From an uncultured Clostridium sp. (GTDB taxonomy: Bacteria > Bacillota > Clostridia > Clostridiales > Clostridiaceae), in NCBI GenBank assembly GCA_902785295.1, contig CACZYK010000007.1:36292-100291 (forward strand): a DNA stretch of 64,000 bases. Direction: 5' to 3'. The number at the start of each line of letters is the position of its first letter. Within the stretch, counting starts at the first letter, position 1. Below, piece by piece: positions 7,729 through 16,606 of the stretch. The translations under genes and the position numbers were made by a program. The notes beneath the pieces are model-generated. The model ran no database searches. It was not told the origin of the DNA and worked only from the letters and a program-made list of their open reading frames with translations.

Positions 7729-8364
7729 GTGACAGAATTATTAAATTTAAAAAAAGGTGAATTACTGAATCTTAAAAAAGATAGTTTTAAAAAATTAAAT
7801 ATAGGATTAGGTTGGGATATAACAAATGGAAGAACATATGACATAGATGGCTTTGTTTTATGTTTTGACAATTCTGACAATTATTTAGGAAAAGTATATT
7901 ATGGCAAATTGTCTCTTTTTGGTATTAATCATTTAGGAGATAATTTAACTGGCGAAGGAGATGGAGATGACGAAACTCTTCAAATAGATTTAGAACAGCT
8001 AGATAGTCGAGTAAAAAAGATTAGAGTATTTGCTAATATCTTTTCTGCTGGTGGTCGTACATTTAATGAAATAGATAATGCTTTCATTAGACTATATAAC
8101 CCATTAAACAACGAAGAGCTTGCGATATATAATTTATCAGAAAAGAACAGAAACTTTAATGCTTTTCATTTTGCAGACCTAGATATTGTAAATGATGAAA
8201 TTAAATTTTCTATAGTTGCAGAAGGTCTTAATGGAAGCATAAAGGAAATTGTTGATTCTTATGTAAAAAATATTAAGAATAATAATTCACAAAATAATAC
8301 AGAGTTACAAAGAAAACCTAAAAAGAAGAGTATCTTTAAAAAAATGATGGATTTCTTTGCATAA
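7729..8364 (+). CDS. TerD-family stress protein
   Basis: About 211 residues. The TerD fold is visible in GLGWDITNGRTYDIDGF, then GDNLTGEGDGDDETLQIDL, VKKIRVFANIF and FNEIDNAFIRLYN. The acidic stretch NLTGEGDGDDE is the calcium-binding type motif of TerD/TerE proteins. A 45-residue basic tail follows. TerD proteins act in tellurite, phage and membrane stress responses, and phage-borne copies are of unsettled role. GTG at 7729 has an ideal GGGTGAT site; upstream GTG 7720 and ATG 7723 are possible but too close to it. Confidence 0.88.
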   Translation: MTELLNLKKGELLNLKKDSFKKLNIGLGWDITNGRTYDIDGFVLCFDNSDNYLGKVYYGKLSLFGINHLGDNLTGEGDGDDETLQIDLEQLDSRVKKIRVFANIFSAGGRTFNEIDNAFIRLYNPLNNEELAIYNLSEKNRNFNAFHFADLDIVNDEIKFSIVAEGLNGSIKEIVDSYVKNIKNNNSQNNTELQRKPKKKSIFKKMMDFFA

Positions 8365-8413
8365 AAAATAGATAAATAATATAAAAAAGTAATAAATTAA
8401 AAGGAATGGTTAT

Positions 8414-8986
8414 ATGACTTTAAATGATTTAAAAGGGAAAGGAATTAAAAAGGCTGTTATTATAATGGTAGACTTAGACTCTACCATTATAGATACTAGC
8501 CAAACAATAATAAATTTATATAACAAGTACAACCCCAATAATAAGATAAAATACACTGAGAATCATAATTGGAACTTTGAGCCTATGATAAAAACTAAAG
8601 AAGAATTGAGTGAGTTATTCAAATTGTTTGATAGTGAACATTTTTATGATGAAGTAATATTTAAAGAAAATGCTTTAGAAGTAGTTCATGACTTATGTGA
8701 AAAATATAAAGTAATTATTTGCACCAAGCACAATGAAAGTAGGAAACCTATAACAAGTAAGTTTATAAAACGAATGTTTCCTAAAGCTGAATTGAAGTTT
8801 GTAGATAATTTTTCAGACAAAGGAAAGATAGAGTGTGATGTTGCTATAGATGACAAACCAGAGAGCTTAAATAGTTTTAATGATACTGTACTTAAAATTT
8901 GTTTTGGGGATTATGTTTGGAACAAAAGTTGGGATGGTGTTAAAATGGTCAGTTGGTTAGAGATTAAAGAATTTTTTAATAATTAA
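8414..8986 (+). CDS. HAD-superfamily 5'-nucleotidase (NT5C type)
   Basis: 190 residues. HAD motif I is DLDST (nucleophile Asp, then the acid/base Asp). Motif III is the Lys in SNKGKIE-like FSDKGKIE. Motif IV is DVAIDDK. Size and spacing fit the 5'(3')-deoxyribonucleotidase family, which dephosphorylates nucleoside monophosphates. In phages these enzymes adjust nucleotide pools. The A-rich motif at 8375-8390 precedes the gene without a clear -35. Confidence 0.85.
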   Translation: MTLNDLKGKGIKKAVIIMVDLDSTIIDTSQTIINLYNKYNPNNKIKYTENHNWNFEPMIKTKEELSELFKLFDSEHFYDEVIFKENALEVVHDLCEKYKVIICTKHNESRKPITSKFIKRMFPKAELKFVDNFSDKGKIECDVAIDDKPESLNSFNDTVLKICFGDYVWNKSWDGVKMVSWLEIKEFFNN

Positions 8987-9007
8987 AGAAAAAGGAGATA
9001 AATTTAA

Positions 9008-10222
9008 ATGGAAAAGTTAAAGGTAAAAGATTTTATTATAGATTTAGATGAAATTAAGAAAGACAATGAAAAGAAGAATCCTGCAAAAAGAAATAAGAGT
9101 TCTGTAGACTATTCTCTTAAATTGGAGAATGATATGGATTTTGTTGTTAATAGAAAGAGCAGTAAGCAAGATAAGGACTTAGTATTTTTAGTTAGTCAAG
9201 GATTGTTTTATATTAAAGATAATAAGACAAGTGAAATAACTAAATTAAATGAACATAATGTTTCAAGAAATATAAGTTCTTTTATAAGAGATTTAAATGA
9301 ACCAGTTGTTTTTCAAAAAGTCAAGTGGATGAAGAAACTATGGGATAAAGAAGAAATGGTAGAAGTTGTTAAAAATCCAAATAGAGTTTTTATTATTCAA
9401 AACAATTTGGAATCACCAAACATTTATAAAGATAGTTATACTATTGATTTAATAAAGAAGAATAAGAAGCTTTTTAATTTAATATTCTCTACTTTCAATA
9501 GTTTTTCAAGAAATTCAATGGTTGATTCAATATACTATGTTTGTGATAAGTTTAATTATAATAATGCAGAGCTATTTGTTAAATTACTAAAGCAAACAAA
9601 TATGGATGGTTATTATTTAGATAGTATAGTAAAATTTATTAAAGCATATAACTGTGATATAAATACTTTCTTAGAATATATTACAATAGGTTTTTTAAGA
9701 CAAGGTATAACTTCAATAGATAATAGTGCTTTCTATGCTTATCAAGATTATTTAAATATGGAAAAAGAGATGTATGGAAAAATAAAAAACAAATACCCTA
9801 AGGCACTTAAAACAGAACATGATATAGTTGCAAGAAAGTATGATTACTGGTATCAATATAAAGATGATTTAACTTGTTTTGATAACAATGAAAAGACAAA
9901 AAGTTGGGAATATAAAAATAAGAAATATTGTATAGTTGCTCCTCAATGCTCTGCTGATGTATTAGATGAAGCAATACAACAAAATAATTGTGTGGCTAGT
10001 TATATAAGTAGAATAGCTAAAGGAGAAACTAATATTTTATTTATGAGATTAACTTCTAGTCCAGAAGATTCTTTAGTAACAATAGAAGTAAATAAAAACA
10101 ATGAAATATGTCAAGTTTATGCTTATAACAATACATTAACTTCTAAAGAAGAGAATAGGTTCATAGAGCAATGGGCTAAAGATAAAGGATTAACAATTAC
10201 TTATTTAAGGAGGGAAAACTAA
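9008..10222 (+). CDS. PcfJ-like protein
   Basis: 404 residues. The C-terminal half carries the PcfJ family pattern: an NNCVASYISRIAKGETNILFMR segment in part, then SLVTIEV and ICQVYAYNN. PcfJ-type proteins occur in conjugative plasmids and phages and have no established biochemical activity. A GGAGAT site lies ahead of the ATG. It is directly coupled to the next gene (the last stop base is the first base of its ATG). Confidence 0.8.
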   Translation: MEKLKVKDFIIDLDEIKKDNEKKNPAKRNKSSVDYSLKLENDMDFVVNRKSSKQDKDLVFLVSQGLFYIKDNKTSEITKLNEHNVSRNISSFIRDLNEPVVFQKVKWMKKLWDKEEMVEVVKNPNRVFIIQNNLESPNIYKDSYTIDLIKKNKKLFNLIFSTFNSFSRNSMVDSIYYVCDKFNYNNAELFVKLLKQTNMDGYYLDSIVKFIKAYNCDINTFLEYITIGFLRQGITSIDNSAFYAYQDYLNMEKEMYGKIKNKYPKALKTEHDIVARKYDYWYQYKDDLTCFDNNEKTKSWEYKNKKYCIVAPQCSADVLDEAIQQNNCVASYISRIAKGETNILFMRLTSSPEDSLVTIEVNKNNEICQVYAYNNTLTSKEENRFIEQWAKDKGLTITYLRREN

Positions 10223-10485
10223 TGAATATAAAAGTTAAAGATAAAGTGTATTTAAAAAAGGATTTAATTTGTGGATTACCAACAGGACTAACAACAATAA
10301 GCAAAGGAACTGAAGCAGAAATAACCTATGTAGATAATAATATTATTGGAATTGTTATTCATACTATGGGTTATGGTTCTTTTAGTAAAAAAGAATTTAA
10401 AGAGTTTTTTACAGTAAAAGAAGTTAGTAAAACAAGTAAAAAGTCTGGTTTATTATTTAAGTTTAGGAGAAATAAAAATGAGTAA
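10222..10485 (+). CDS. Small KOW/SH3-like protein
   Basis: 87 residues. VKDKVYLKKDL, then ISKGTEAEITYVDNNIIGIVI is the sequence pattern of a small beta-barrel of SH3 type. The tail is basic. Function unknown. It overlaps the phosphatase gene by 8 bases. Confidence 0.75.
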   Translation: MNIKVKDKVYLKKDLICGLPTGLTTISKGTEAEITYVDNNIIGIVIHTMGYGSFSKKEFKEFFTVKEVSKTSKKSGLLFKFRRNKNE

Positions 10486-11152
10486 ATATGTAATGAGCGA
10501 CTTACATGGTGAATATGGTAGATTTTTACAAATGTTTGAATTAATTAATTTTAAAGATACTGATACTTTATATATTTTAGGTGATGTGTTTGATAGAGGT
10601 AGTAAGCCTTTAGAAATAATTGATTATATTGTAGCACATAAGAATATTGTTTTATTAAAAGGAAATCATGAAAAGATGTTTGAAGAAGCATTTGAATCTG
10701 GCGATTATTCTTTATGGTATTACAATGGTGGACAAGTAACACATGAAGAAATACTAAAAAGAAATTGGACTTATGAAGAAAGTTTATATCACTATATTAA
10801 TAAATTAAAACTGATTGAAGTGGTTGATAATGAGTTTATTTTATCTCATGCAGGAATAGTTCTACCTAACGAATATGAAACTATGTCATTAAATGAAATA
10901 TTAGAAAAGCAGACGGAAGATATTCTACTATGGAATAGAAAGACATTAAATAATGAAATACAATATAAAAATTATAAAATTATCTGTGGGCATACACCAA
11001 CATGTTTGATAGATGAAACCTTAACAGAATGTAAAATATTAAACCAAAATAATACCATCTATATTGATTGTGGTGCTTGTTTCACTAAAGACAAAAGATG
11101 TAGTTTAGGCTGTTTAAGACTTAATGATATGAAAGAATTCTATGTAAAATAA
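10478..11152 (+). CDS. PP2A/lambda-type metallophosphoesterase
   Basis: 224 residues. Metal-binding motifs appear in order: SDLHGEYGRF, GDVFDRG, GNHEKMF, a later HAGIVLP and CGHTP. This is the lambda phosphatase/PP2A family of manganese-dependent Ser/Thr phosphatases, some of which act on Ap4A-type dinucleotides. The last gene of the operon that starts at 6491. Confidence 0.92.
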   Translation: MSKYVMSDLHGEYGRFLQMFELINFKDTDTLYILGDVFDRGSKPLEIIDYIVAHKNIVLLKGNHEKMFEEAFESGDYSLWYYNGGQVTHEEILKRNWTYEESLYHYINKLKLIEVVDNEFILSHAGIVLPNEYETMSLNEILEKQTEDILLWNRKTLNNEIQYKNYKIICGHTPTCLIDETLTECKILNQNNTIYIDCGACFTKDKRCSLGCLRLNDMKEFYVK

Positions 11153-11160
11153 TTTTTATA

Positions 11161-11208
11161 AAAATAATATAAAAAAGTATTTACAATTTTTAAAAGTTAT
11201 GTTATTAT
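11161..11208 (+). promoter_or_regulatory. Promoter with A-rich dispersed motif
   Basis: Motif AATAATATAAAAAAGT, then TTTACA (11180-11185), 17-bp spacer, TATTAT (11203-11208). It drives the methyltransferase gene 18 bases on. Confidence 0.8.
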
Positions 11209-11225
11209 AATTAAGGAGCGAGAGG

Positions 11226-11738
11226 ATGAAAGAATATAATCCTTTTAGAACTGCTATAAACAGAAGTTCCCTATCACTCCCAATGAGTGTGTTATTAAAT
11301 AATAAAATGTTATTTGGAAAGTGTTTAGATTATGGATGTGGTAGGGGAACTGATGTTAAGTTTTGTAAAGAACTAGGAATAAACATTGAAGGGTATGATA
11401 AATATAATGAAGCCTTCAATATTCCTAATTTGCTAAAAGAACATTATGATGTAGTAGTTTGTAATTATGTTTTTAATGTTATTCCTAATTTAAAAGAACA
11501 TAAGGAGCTATTAGGACGATTAAGAGAACTAGGGGACAATATTTATATTGCAGTAAGAAGTGATATTAAAGCTATAAGAGATAATTGGGAATACATTAAA
11601 GATTATGATTGTTATAAAACTTCTACCAATACTTATCAGAGGTTTTACAATGAAGAAATGATAAAAGAATATTTTGGAGAAGTAAAGTTTTTGTTGAATA
11701 ACAATAACTTAAAACTTTTTCATTTGCAAACAATATAA
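11226..11738 (+). CDS. SAM-dependent methyltransferase, short form
   Basis: 170 residues. Motif I is LDYGCGRGTDVKF and the acidic post-I residue is in GYDKYN. The N-terminal RTAINRSSLSLPM resembles the start of a methyltransferase family annotated near DNA phosphorothioation genes, but no dnd genes are present here and the protein is much shorter than those. The substrate cannot be told from the sequence. Confidence 0.82.
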   Translation: MKEYNPFRTAINRSSLSLPMSVLLNNKMLFGKCLDYGCGRGTDVKFCKELGINIEGYDKYNEAFNIPNLLKEHYDVVVCNYVFNVIPNLKEHKELLGRLRELGDNIYIAVRSDIKAIRDNWEYIKDYDCYKTSTNTYQRFYNEEMIKEYFGEVKFLLNNNNLKLFHLQTI

Positions 11739-11776
11739 ACAAGTAATAAGATTAAAAAAGAAAGCGAGGAATTTAA

Positions 11777-12841
11777 GTGGAAAATGAAAATAATAATTTA
11801 ATGGTGTTTGAAGGACATAATGTAGAAATATTTGAATGGGAAGGTAAGGTGCTATTTAATCCAAAGCATGTTGCTGAATGTTTAGATATTAAAAATGTTA
11901 ATGATAATATTAGAAAAATGAATGAAAAACAAGTAATCAAGCTAACTAATTCAGATGTCGGTTCTACCGACTTCCGAAAATTAAACAATAGAGGAGAGAA
12001 TTTCTTAACAGAAAGTGGAGTTTACAAGTTGATTTTTAAATCTCATAAAGAAGAAGCAGAGAAATTTCAAGATTGGGTAACAGATGAAGTTCTGCCAACA
12101 ATAAGAAAAACAGTATCAGCCCTAGAAACCATTGAATTTAAGGGTAATATAGATAACTTAGTATACAGTAAAGATGGAAAACCTATAACAACAAGCAAAT
12201 GCATAGCAGAAGTTACAGGTAAAGAACACTTTCATATTCTTAGAGATATAAGAGAAGAAATTGCAAAACTAAATGATATTCATAATCCAAAATTGGATAA
12301 TGAAGAAATAAGCTTAATAATAAATGATTTTAAAGAAATTAAATATATAGCAAATAATGGACAGACATATACACAATACGAATTGGGAGAAATGGCAACT
12401 ATGCAATTAATGTTAAAATATTCTACTGAATTTAGAGCAAGATTTATATTAAGTTTCCAAAAAATGAAACAATCATTGAACAATATGTTTAAAGCTAAAC
12501 TAATAGAATCTGTATTGCCCCAAGATAATAGAAATAGACAATATGTTTATATAATTAAAAACCCATTAAATGAAACTATAAAAATAGGTGTTGCTAATGA
12601 TGTTGAAAAAAGAATGAAACAACTACAAACAGGAGCGGGAATAGAATTAGAATTAATTTATAAATCGCTAATATGTAGTAATGCTTTTAGTATAGAAAAA
12701 GATGTACATAAACACTTTGAAAATTATAGAACATTCGGTGAATGGTTTAAAATCAATCCTACTGATGTTATTAATTTTTTAGAAAAACAGACTTTTGTAT
12801 TAAAAAGTGAATTTGTAAAATATGTTAGTCTTGCTTGTTAA
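11777..12841 (+). CDS. Antirepressor: Bro-N + Rha-type + T5orf172 (GIY-YIG-like) domains
   Basis: 354 residues in three parts. Residues 1-115 are a Bro-N domain (FNPKHVAECLDI...GVYKLIFKS...WVTDEVLPTIRK). Residues 130-235 resemble the phage Rha/KilA-type regulator (ITTSKCIAEVTGKEHFHILRDI). Residues 255-345 are a T5orf172/MUG113 domain of the GIY-YIG superfamily (YVYIIKNP...KIGVANDVEKRMKQLQ...EKDVHKHFENYR). Bro-N/Rha proteins act as antirepressors in temperate phages. Start is GTG at 11777 with GCGAGGA upstream. Downstream 12842-12904 encodes an open tail (QLYENDVKELVKEMYGIV) without a start, probably debris of a fused or replaced C-terminus. Confidence 0.85.
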   Translation: MENENNNLMVFEGHNVEIFEWEGKVLFNPKHVAECLDIKNVNDNIRKMNEKQVIKLTNSDVGSTDFRKLNNRGENFLTESGVYKLIFKSHKEEAEKFQDWVTDEVLPTIRKTVSALETIEFKGNIDNLVYSKDGKPITTSKCIAEVTGKEHFHILRDIREEIAKLNDIHNPKLDNEEISLIINDFKEIKYIANNGQTYTQYELGEMATMQLMLKYSTEFRARFILSFQKMKQSLNNMFKAKLIESVLPQDNRNRQYVYIIKNPLNETIKIGVANDVEKRMKQLQTGAGIELELIYKSLICSNAFSIEKDVHKHFENYRTFGEWFKINPTDVINFLEKQTFVLKSEFVKYVSLAC

Positions 12842-12933
12842 TAAAGTAAACAACTATATGAAAATGATGTTAAAGAGTTAGTTAAAGAAATGTATGGTAT
12901 TGTTTAACTAAAATAAACAATTAGGTGAATAAA

Positions 12934-13074
12934 ATGAGGAAGATAGACAATATAATGTTTGTACTAATAGTTGTTTTAGGAACTATATTAACGTTTTTAT
13001 TATTTTTATTAATAATGTGTGGTTTTGGATTCTTAATATATAAAGGAATATTAATGCTAATTAGCTTATTGTAG
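12934..13074 (+). CDS. Small two-helix membrane protein
   Basis: 46 residues, starting MRKIDNIMFVLIVVLG. It consists almost wholly of two hydrophobic segments. AGGTGA lies 6 bases before the ATG, and its stop codon sits inside the ribosome binding site of the next gene. Function unknown. Confidence 0.65.
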   Translation: MRKIDNIMFVLIVVLGTILTFLLFLLIMCGFGFLIYKGILMLISLL

Positions 13075-13085
13075 GAGGTGAGATA

Positions 13086-13472
13086 ATGGAAGATTTTACA
13101 GTTATACAAGATAACAAATATATTAAAAGAGTCAGAATAGATGATGGTATTATTTTTAATATCTATAAATTTAAAAGTAGTTATTCTTATATCGGCTCTG
13201 ATTTTAAAATAAGAAAACAAAAGAAGTTAGATAAAGATTTTTATGAATTAACAGAAGATTATAGAGATTTACCTAAAGGCACAGTAATCTATTATAAAGA
13301 GTCTTTAGTTGTTACTGAATTAATTGAGAACAAAGAAGATTATCTTTATGAATTAAAAACAACATCAAGTGCTTTTAGTGGAAACTTAAACAGAATAGAA
13401 GATTTAATGTTTAGGGTTAGTTATTTTATATCAAACTGTGATGAAAAGTCAGACTATTGGAAAGATATTTAG
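13086..13472 (+). CDS. Unknown phage protein
   Basis: 128 residues with a beta-rich N-terminal half (DNKYIKRVRIDDGIIFNIYKF) and no recognised domain. GGAGGTGAGATA precedes the ATG and is ideal. Confidence 0.78.
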   Translation: MEDFTVIQDNKYIKRVRIDDGIIFNIYKFKSSYSYIGSDFKIRKQKKLDKDFYELTEDYRDLPKGTVIYYKESLVVTELIENKEDYLYELKTTSSAFSGNLNRIEDLMFRVSYFISNCDEKSDYWKDI

Positions 13473-13483
13473 AAGGTGAGATA

Positions 13484-13507
13484 ATGGAAGAATATATAGA
13501 GAAATAA
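13484..13507 (+). pseudogene. Stub of a small gene cut by the IS607-type element
   Basis: AAGGTGAGATA and an ATG start a seven-codon frame (MEEYIEK) that ends in TAA just before the left end of the mobile element at about 13514. A good ribosome binding site with almost no coding sequence suggests the rest was displaced by the insertion. Confidence 0.4.
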
Positions 13508-13632
13508 AACAGTAAAATCAATAAAAAATATTAAAAATTTTAATAAAATATATTTACATTTTTTCTTAATGTATAGTATAGCATACAGTTAATGAGTTGA
13601 TGTAAATAAAAGCAAAAGAAGTTTTAGAACTA

Positions 13633-14193
13633 TTGCAAATTACCAGACCTACTTTAACTAAATATGTAAAAGAAGGATTAATAGAAGTAACTACTCTTCC
13701 AAACGGAAGATATGATTATAGCAAAGAGTCAGTTTATAAAATTTTTAATAAGGGTGTTCAACGTAAAACTTACATTTATGCAAGAGTTTCAACAACAAAA
13801 CAAAAGAAAGATTTAGAAAATCAAATAGATATGCTTAAACAATTTTGTTTTTCTAATGGATATGAGGTTTCTAAAGTTTATTCTGATATAGCTAGTGGAA
13901 TAAGTTTTGAAAAAAGAAAAGATTTCTTTAAAATGTTAGATGATATAATGTCTGGAAAGGTTGAAAGGGTTGTTATCTCTTGCAAAGATAGGCTTTCAAG
14001 AGTTGGATATGAGTTATTTTATTATTTATTTAAGAAATACAACTGTGAAATTATAGTTATGAGTGAAGTTGGTTCTGAAAAATTAGACAGTGAAGAAATT
14101 TTTGAAGAAATAATTAGTTTATTGCATTGCTATAGTATGAGGCTATATAGTAAGAGAAAAGGACAAAAAATAAAAGAAATTTTAAAAGAATGA
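13633..14193 (+). CDS. tnpA: IS607-type serine recombinase (TnpA), start uncertain
   Basis: 186 residues from the TTG at 13633. The resolvase core reads YARVSTTKQKKDLENQ with the catalytic Ser, then VVISCKDRLSRVGYELF. The helix-turn-helix begins upstream: in the same frame 13606-13632 encode IKAKEVLEL, which completes the expected N-terminal helix. That extension is preceded by ATG TAA at 13600-13605, a stop straight after the natural-looking start. So either ATA at 13606 or TTG at 13633 is used, or the gene is inactivated at codon 2. Confidence 0.8.
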   Translation: MQITRPTLTKYVKEGLIEVTTLPNGRYDYSKESVYKIFNKGVQRKTYIYARVSTTKQKKDLENQIDMLKQFCFSNGYEVSKVYSDIASGISFEKRKDFFKMLDDIMSGKVERVVISCKDRLSRVGYELFYYLFKKYNCEIIVMSEVGSEKLDSEEIFEEIISLLHCYSMRLYSKRKGQKIKEILKE

Positions 14194-14209
14194 GGGGGTG
14201 ATTGTAGCA

Positions 14210-15430
14210 ATGGATAATGAAGCAACTAGAGTAGAAAAACATATTATAAAATCAAATAATAAATATTATAAAATATTAGACGAATATTGTTTTAAATCTA
14301 AAAATCTATATAATTTTGCAAATTACCATATTAGAAAGACTTTTATTGATACAGGGGAATGGCTTAAATATAATAAACTTGATAAAATGTTAAAGCAAAA
14401 AGACATGGATTTTGATTATAGAAATATGCCAACTGCTCAATCATCTCAACAATGTTTAAAACTATTAGATAAGAATTGGAAATCATTTTTCAAAAGTATT
14501 AAAGATTGGGTTAAGCATAAAGATAAATACAGTGGTAGACCTAAATTGCCAAAATATTTAAAGAAGAATGGAAGAAATATTCTAATATTAACTAATCAAA
14601 ATTGTAAATTAAAAAACAACATAATAAATTTCCCTAAAACTTTTAATGGTTTTACATTAAAGACTAAAGCTAATAATATTCAGCAAGTTAGAATGTTATC
14701 AAGAAACAAACATATTGTAATAGAAGTAGTATATAAGATTAATATAAAAGACAAAATAAAAGACAATAATAAATATGTATCAATAGATATTGGATTGGAT
14801 AATTTAGCAACATTAACTAACAATTGTAATATACAACCAGTTATAATTAATGGCAGAAAAATAAAATCAATTAATAAGTATTACAACAAAGAACTATCTC
14901 ATTATAGAGAAATTGCTAAAAGAGTTAACAATTTAGATTATACAAATAGAATGAACAGATTAACAATCAAAAGAAATAATATTATTAGTGATTTAATTCA
15001 CAAAGCAAGTAAAAGTATAATAGAATATACTTTAAGCTGTGGAGCAAATACAATAATCATAGGAAATAATAAAGATTGGAAAAGGAATAGTTCTATGAGT
15101 AAAAAAGTTAATCAAAGTTTTGTATGTATTCCACATCAAGATTTAATTGATAAAATAACATATAAGGCTGAAAATATAGGATTAAATGTCATTGTAACCG
15201 AAGAATCTTATACAAGTGGAACATCCTTTTTGGATAACGAGTTACCTATAAAAGAAAACTACAAAAAAGAAAGAAGAATTTTTAGAGGATTGTTTAAAAC
15301 AAACAAAGGAAGATTAATAAATGCTGACGTAAATGGTTCTCTGCAAATAATGAAAAAAGTATTCTCAAATGCCTTTGATGGTTATGAGATAGAGGGGTTA
15401 GGGTTAACTCCAATTAAAGTAGGTTTATAA
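14210..15430 (+). CDS. tnpB: TnpB RNA-guided nuclease with rearranged RuvC site
   Basis: 406 residues. RuvC-I Asp is in SIDIGLDNLATL and RuvC-III Asp is in NADVNGSLQI. At the usual RuvC-II position (IVIEDL in typical TnpB) the sequence is IIIGNNKDWK, with no Glu. A candidate replacement Glu lies later in VTEESYTSGTSF. The four-cysteine zinc finger is also absent. TnpB proteins with a relocated RuvC-II Glu are a known group. Start ATG 14210 has GAGGGGGTGAT upstream. Confidence 0.88.
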   Translation: MDNEATRVEKHIIKSNNKYYKILDEYCFKSKNLYNFANYHIRKTFIDTGEWLKYNKLDKMLKQKDMDFDYRNMPTAQSSQQCLKLLDKNWKSFFKSIKDWVKHKDKYSGRPKLPKYLKKNGRNILILTNQNCKLKNNIINFPKTFNGFTLKTKANNIQQVRMLSRNKHIVIEVVYKINIKDKIKDNNKYVSIDIGLDNLATLTNNCNIQPVIINGRKIKSINKYYNKELSHYREIAKRVNNLDYTNRMNRLTIKRNNIISDLIHKASKSIIEYTLSCGANTIIIGNNKDWKRNSSMSKKVNQSFVCIPHQDLIDKITYKAENIGLNVIVTEESYTSGTSFLDNELPIKENYKKERRIFRGLFKTNKGRLINADVNGSLQIMKKVFSNAFDGYEIEGLGLTPIKVGL

Positions 15431-15585
15431 TTTATTTATAAACTGATTAATAAATAAAATTTATTAAAATACTGAAGATTTTTTAATATTTTTAATGAAT
15501 TTTATAACCTGAGTAGAATGTGGGAACAAGCGATAAATAAAATAAAACAGTAATAAACAGTAACAAGAAAGGAATGAGTGTAAGA

Positions 15586-16020
15586 ATGGAATTAAAAGAA
15601 ATTAGTAAAGAAGAGTTAAAAAGAAAATTAGAACTTCATAGAAAATGGTTAAATGACGAAGAAGGAGGAGTTAAATTAGATTTAAGAAATACTAATTTAA
15701 AAGGTGCTGATTTAAGTGATTCTGATTTAAGTTATGCTAATTTATATGAAGCTGATTTAAGTAAAACAGAGTTCTATTCAACAAACTTATATAAAACAAA
15801 AGGTAATTTTGTTGGAGTAGAAAACATAGGCTCAAGAAATAACACAACACACTATTTTTATAATGATAATAGAATTATATGTGGTTGTTTTGATGGTACT
15901 ATGGAAGAATTTAAAAATGAGGTAAAAGAAACTTATGAAGAAAACAGTAAAGAATATAAGCAATATATGATTGCTATTGATACTTTAAAAAAATTAGCTG
16001 AATTGGAAGGTGAGAAGTAA
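15586..16020 (+). CDS. Pentapeptide-repeat protein (short)
   Basis: 144 residues. Residues 1-30 (EISKEELKRKLELHRKWLN) match the N-terminus of the protein at 50935. The A(D/N)Lxx repeats cover about residues 36-72 and form a right-handed beta-helix. The C-terminus is different from that of its paralogue. Homology to the paralogue supports ATG 15586 rather than ATG 15574, which abuts the AAAGGA. Role unknown. Confidence 0.82.
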   Translation: MELKEISKEELKRKLELHRKWLNDEEGGVKLDLRNTNLKGADLSDSDLSYANLYEADLSKTEFYSTNLYKTKGNFVGVENIGSRNNTTHYFYNDNRIICGCFDGTMEEFKNEVKETYEENSKEYKQYMIAIDTLKKLAELEGEK

Positions 16021-16527
16021 ATGAAATATATAAAAGCAGAAGAATTTTTACAACAACCAAAAGAGATACAAAAAGTGTTTTTAGATTGGTGGCAACCAGA
16101 AGAATTTGATATTTATGTTAATAAAGAACTAGAAAAGCATAGAGTTACTCAAACAGACTTAGAGGACGATGTTTGTAATTATTATTTAAGTGTAGAGAGT
16201 GTTCCATTACTAACAGAAGGACAGTTAAGAGAATTTATAGAAGATAAAACTTCTGAACTAGCAAAGACCAAATGCAAAATGAAAATAGAATATAAAACAA
16301 AAGATGAAATAGAAGAAAGTAAAAGTAATTCAAATTTATCTTTACAATCTCAAGAAGGATATTTCATACAAATAACAAGTACAGAATTTATGGGTGGTAT
16401 TATGGAGTTCCATGACCTAGGAACAGATTTGTTAAAAGCTTATTGGGAAGTTGCCTATAAGATAGCTTATGAGTGTAGTGAATTAAAAATAGAAGAAGAA
16501 CTAAAGACTTTAAAACATAACATATAG
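16021..16527 (+). CDS. Unknown phage protein, possibly frameshifted at the C-terminus
   Basis: 168 residues with no known domain. It is coupled to the pentapeptide gene (ATG immediately after the TAA). After the stop, 16524-16598 continues in another frame as LLESNKEKYNKLMKDYYGF to a stop that overlaps the next ribosome binding site. A 2-base loss in a TATA run near 16520 would explain this. Confidence 0.75.
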   Translation: MKYIKAEEFLQQPKEIQKVFLDWWQPEEFDIYVNKELEKHRVTQTDLEDDVCNYYLSVESVPLLTEGQLREFIEDKTSELAKTKCKMKIEYKTKDEIEESKSNSNLSLQSQEGYFIQITSTEFMGGIMEFHDLGTDLLKAYWEVAYKIAYECSELKIEEELKTLKHNI

Positions 16528-16606
16528 TGATTTACTAGAATCTAATAAAGAAAAATACAATAAACTAATGAAAGATTATTATGGTTTCAAGGAGAGTGAT
16601 GAATAA

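Larger units (their letters stand above)
13514..15503 (+). mobile_element. IS607-family element 1 (serine recombinase + tnpB)
   Basis: Ends are imperfect inverted repeats: 13514-13545 on the left and the complement of 15478-15503 on the right, both built on AAAAATATTAAAAA. The element carries a MerR-HTH serine recombinase and a TnpB, the IS607 gene order. The sequence 3' of tnpB (15390-15503) should carry the guide (omega) RNA. No target duplication is expected for a serine recombinase. Confidence 0.75.
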
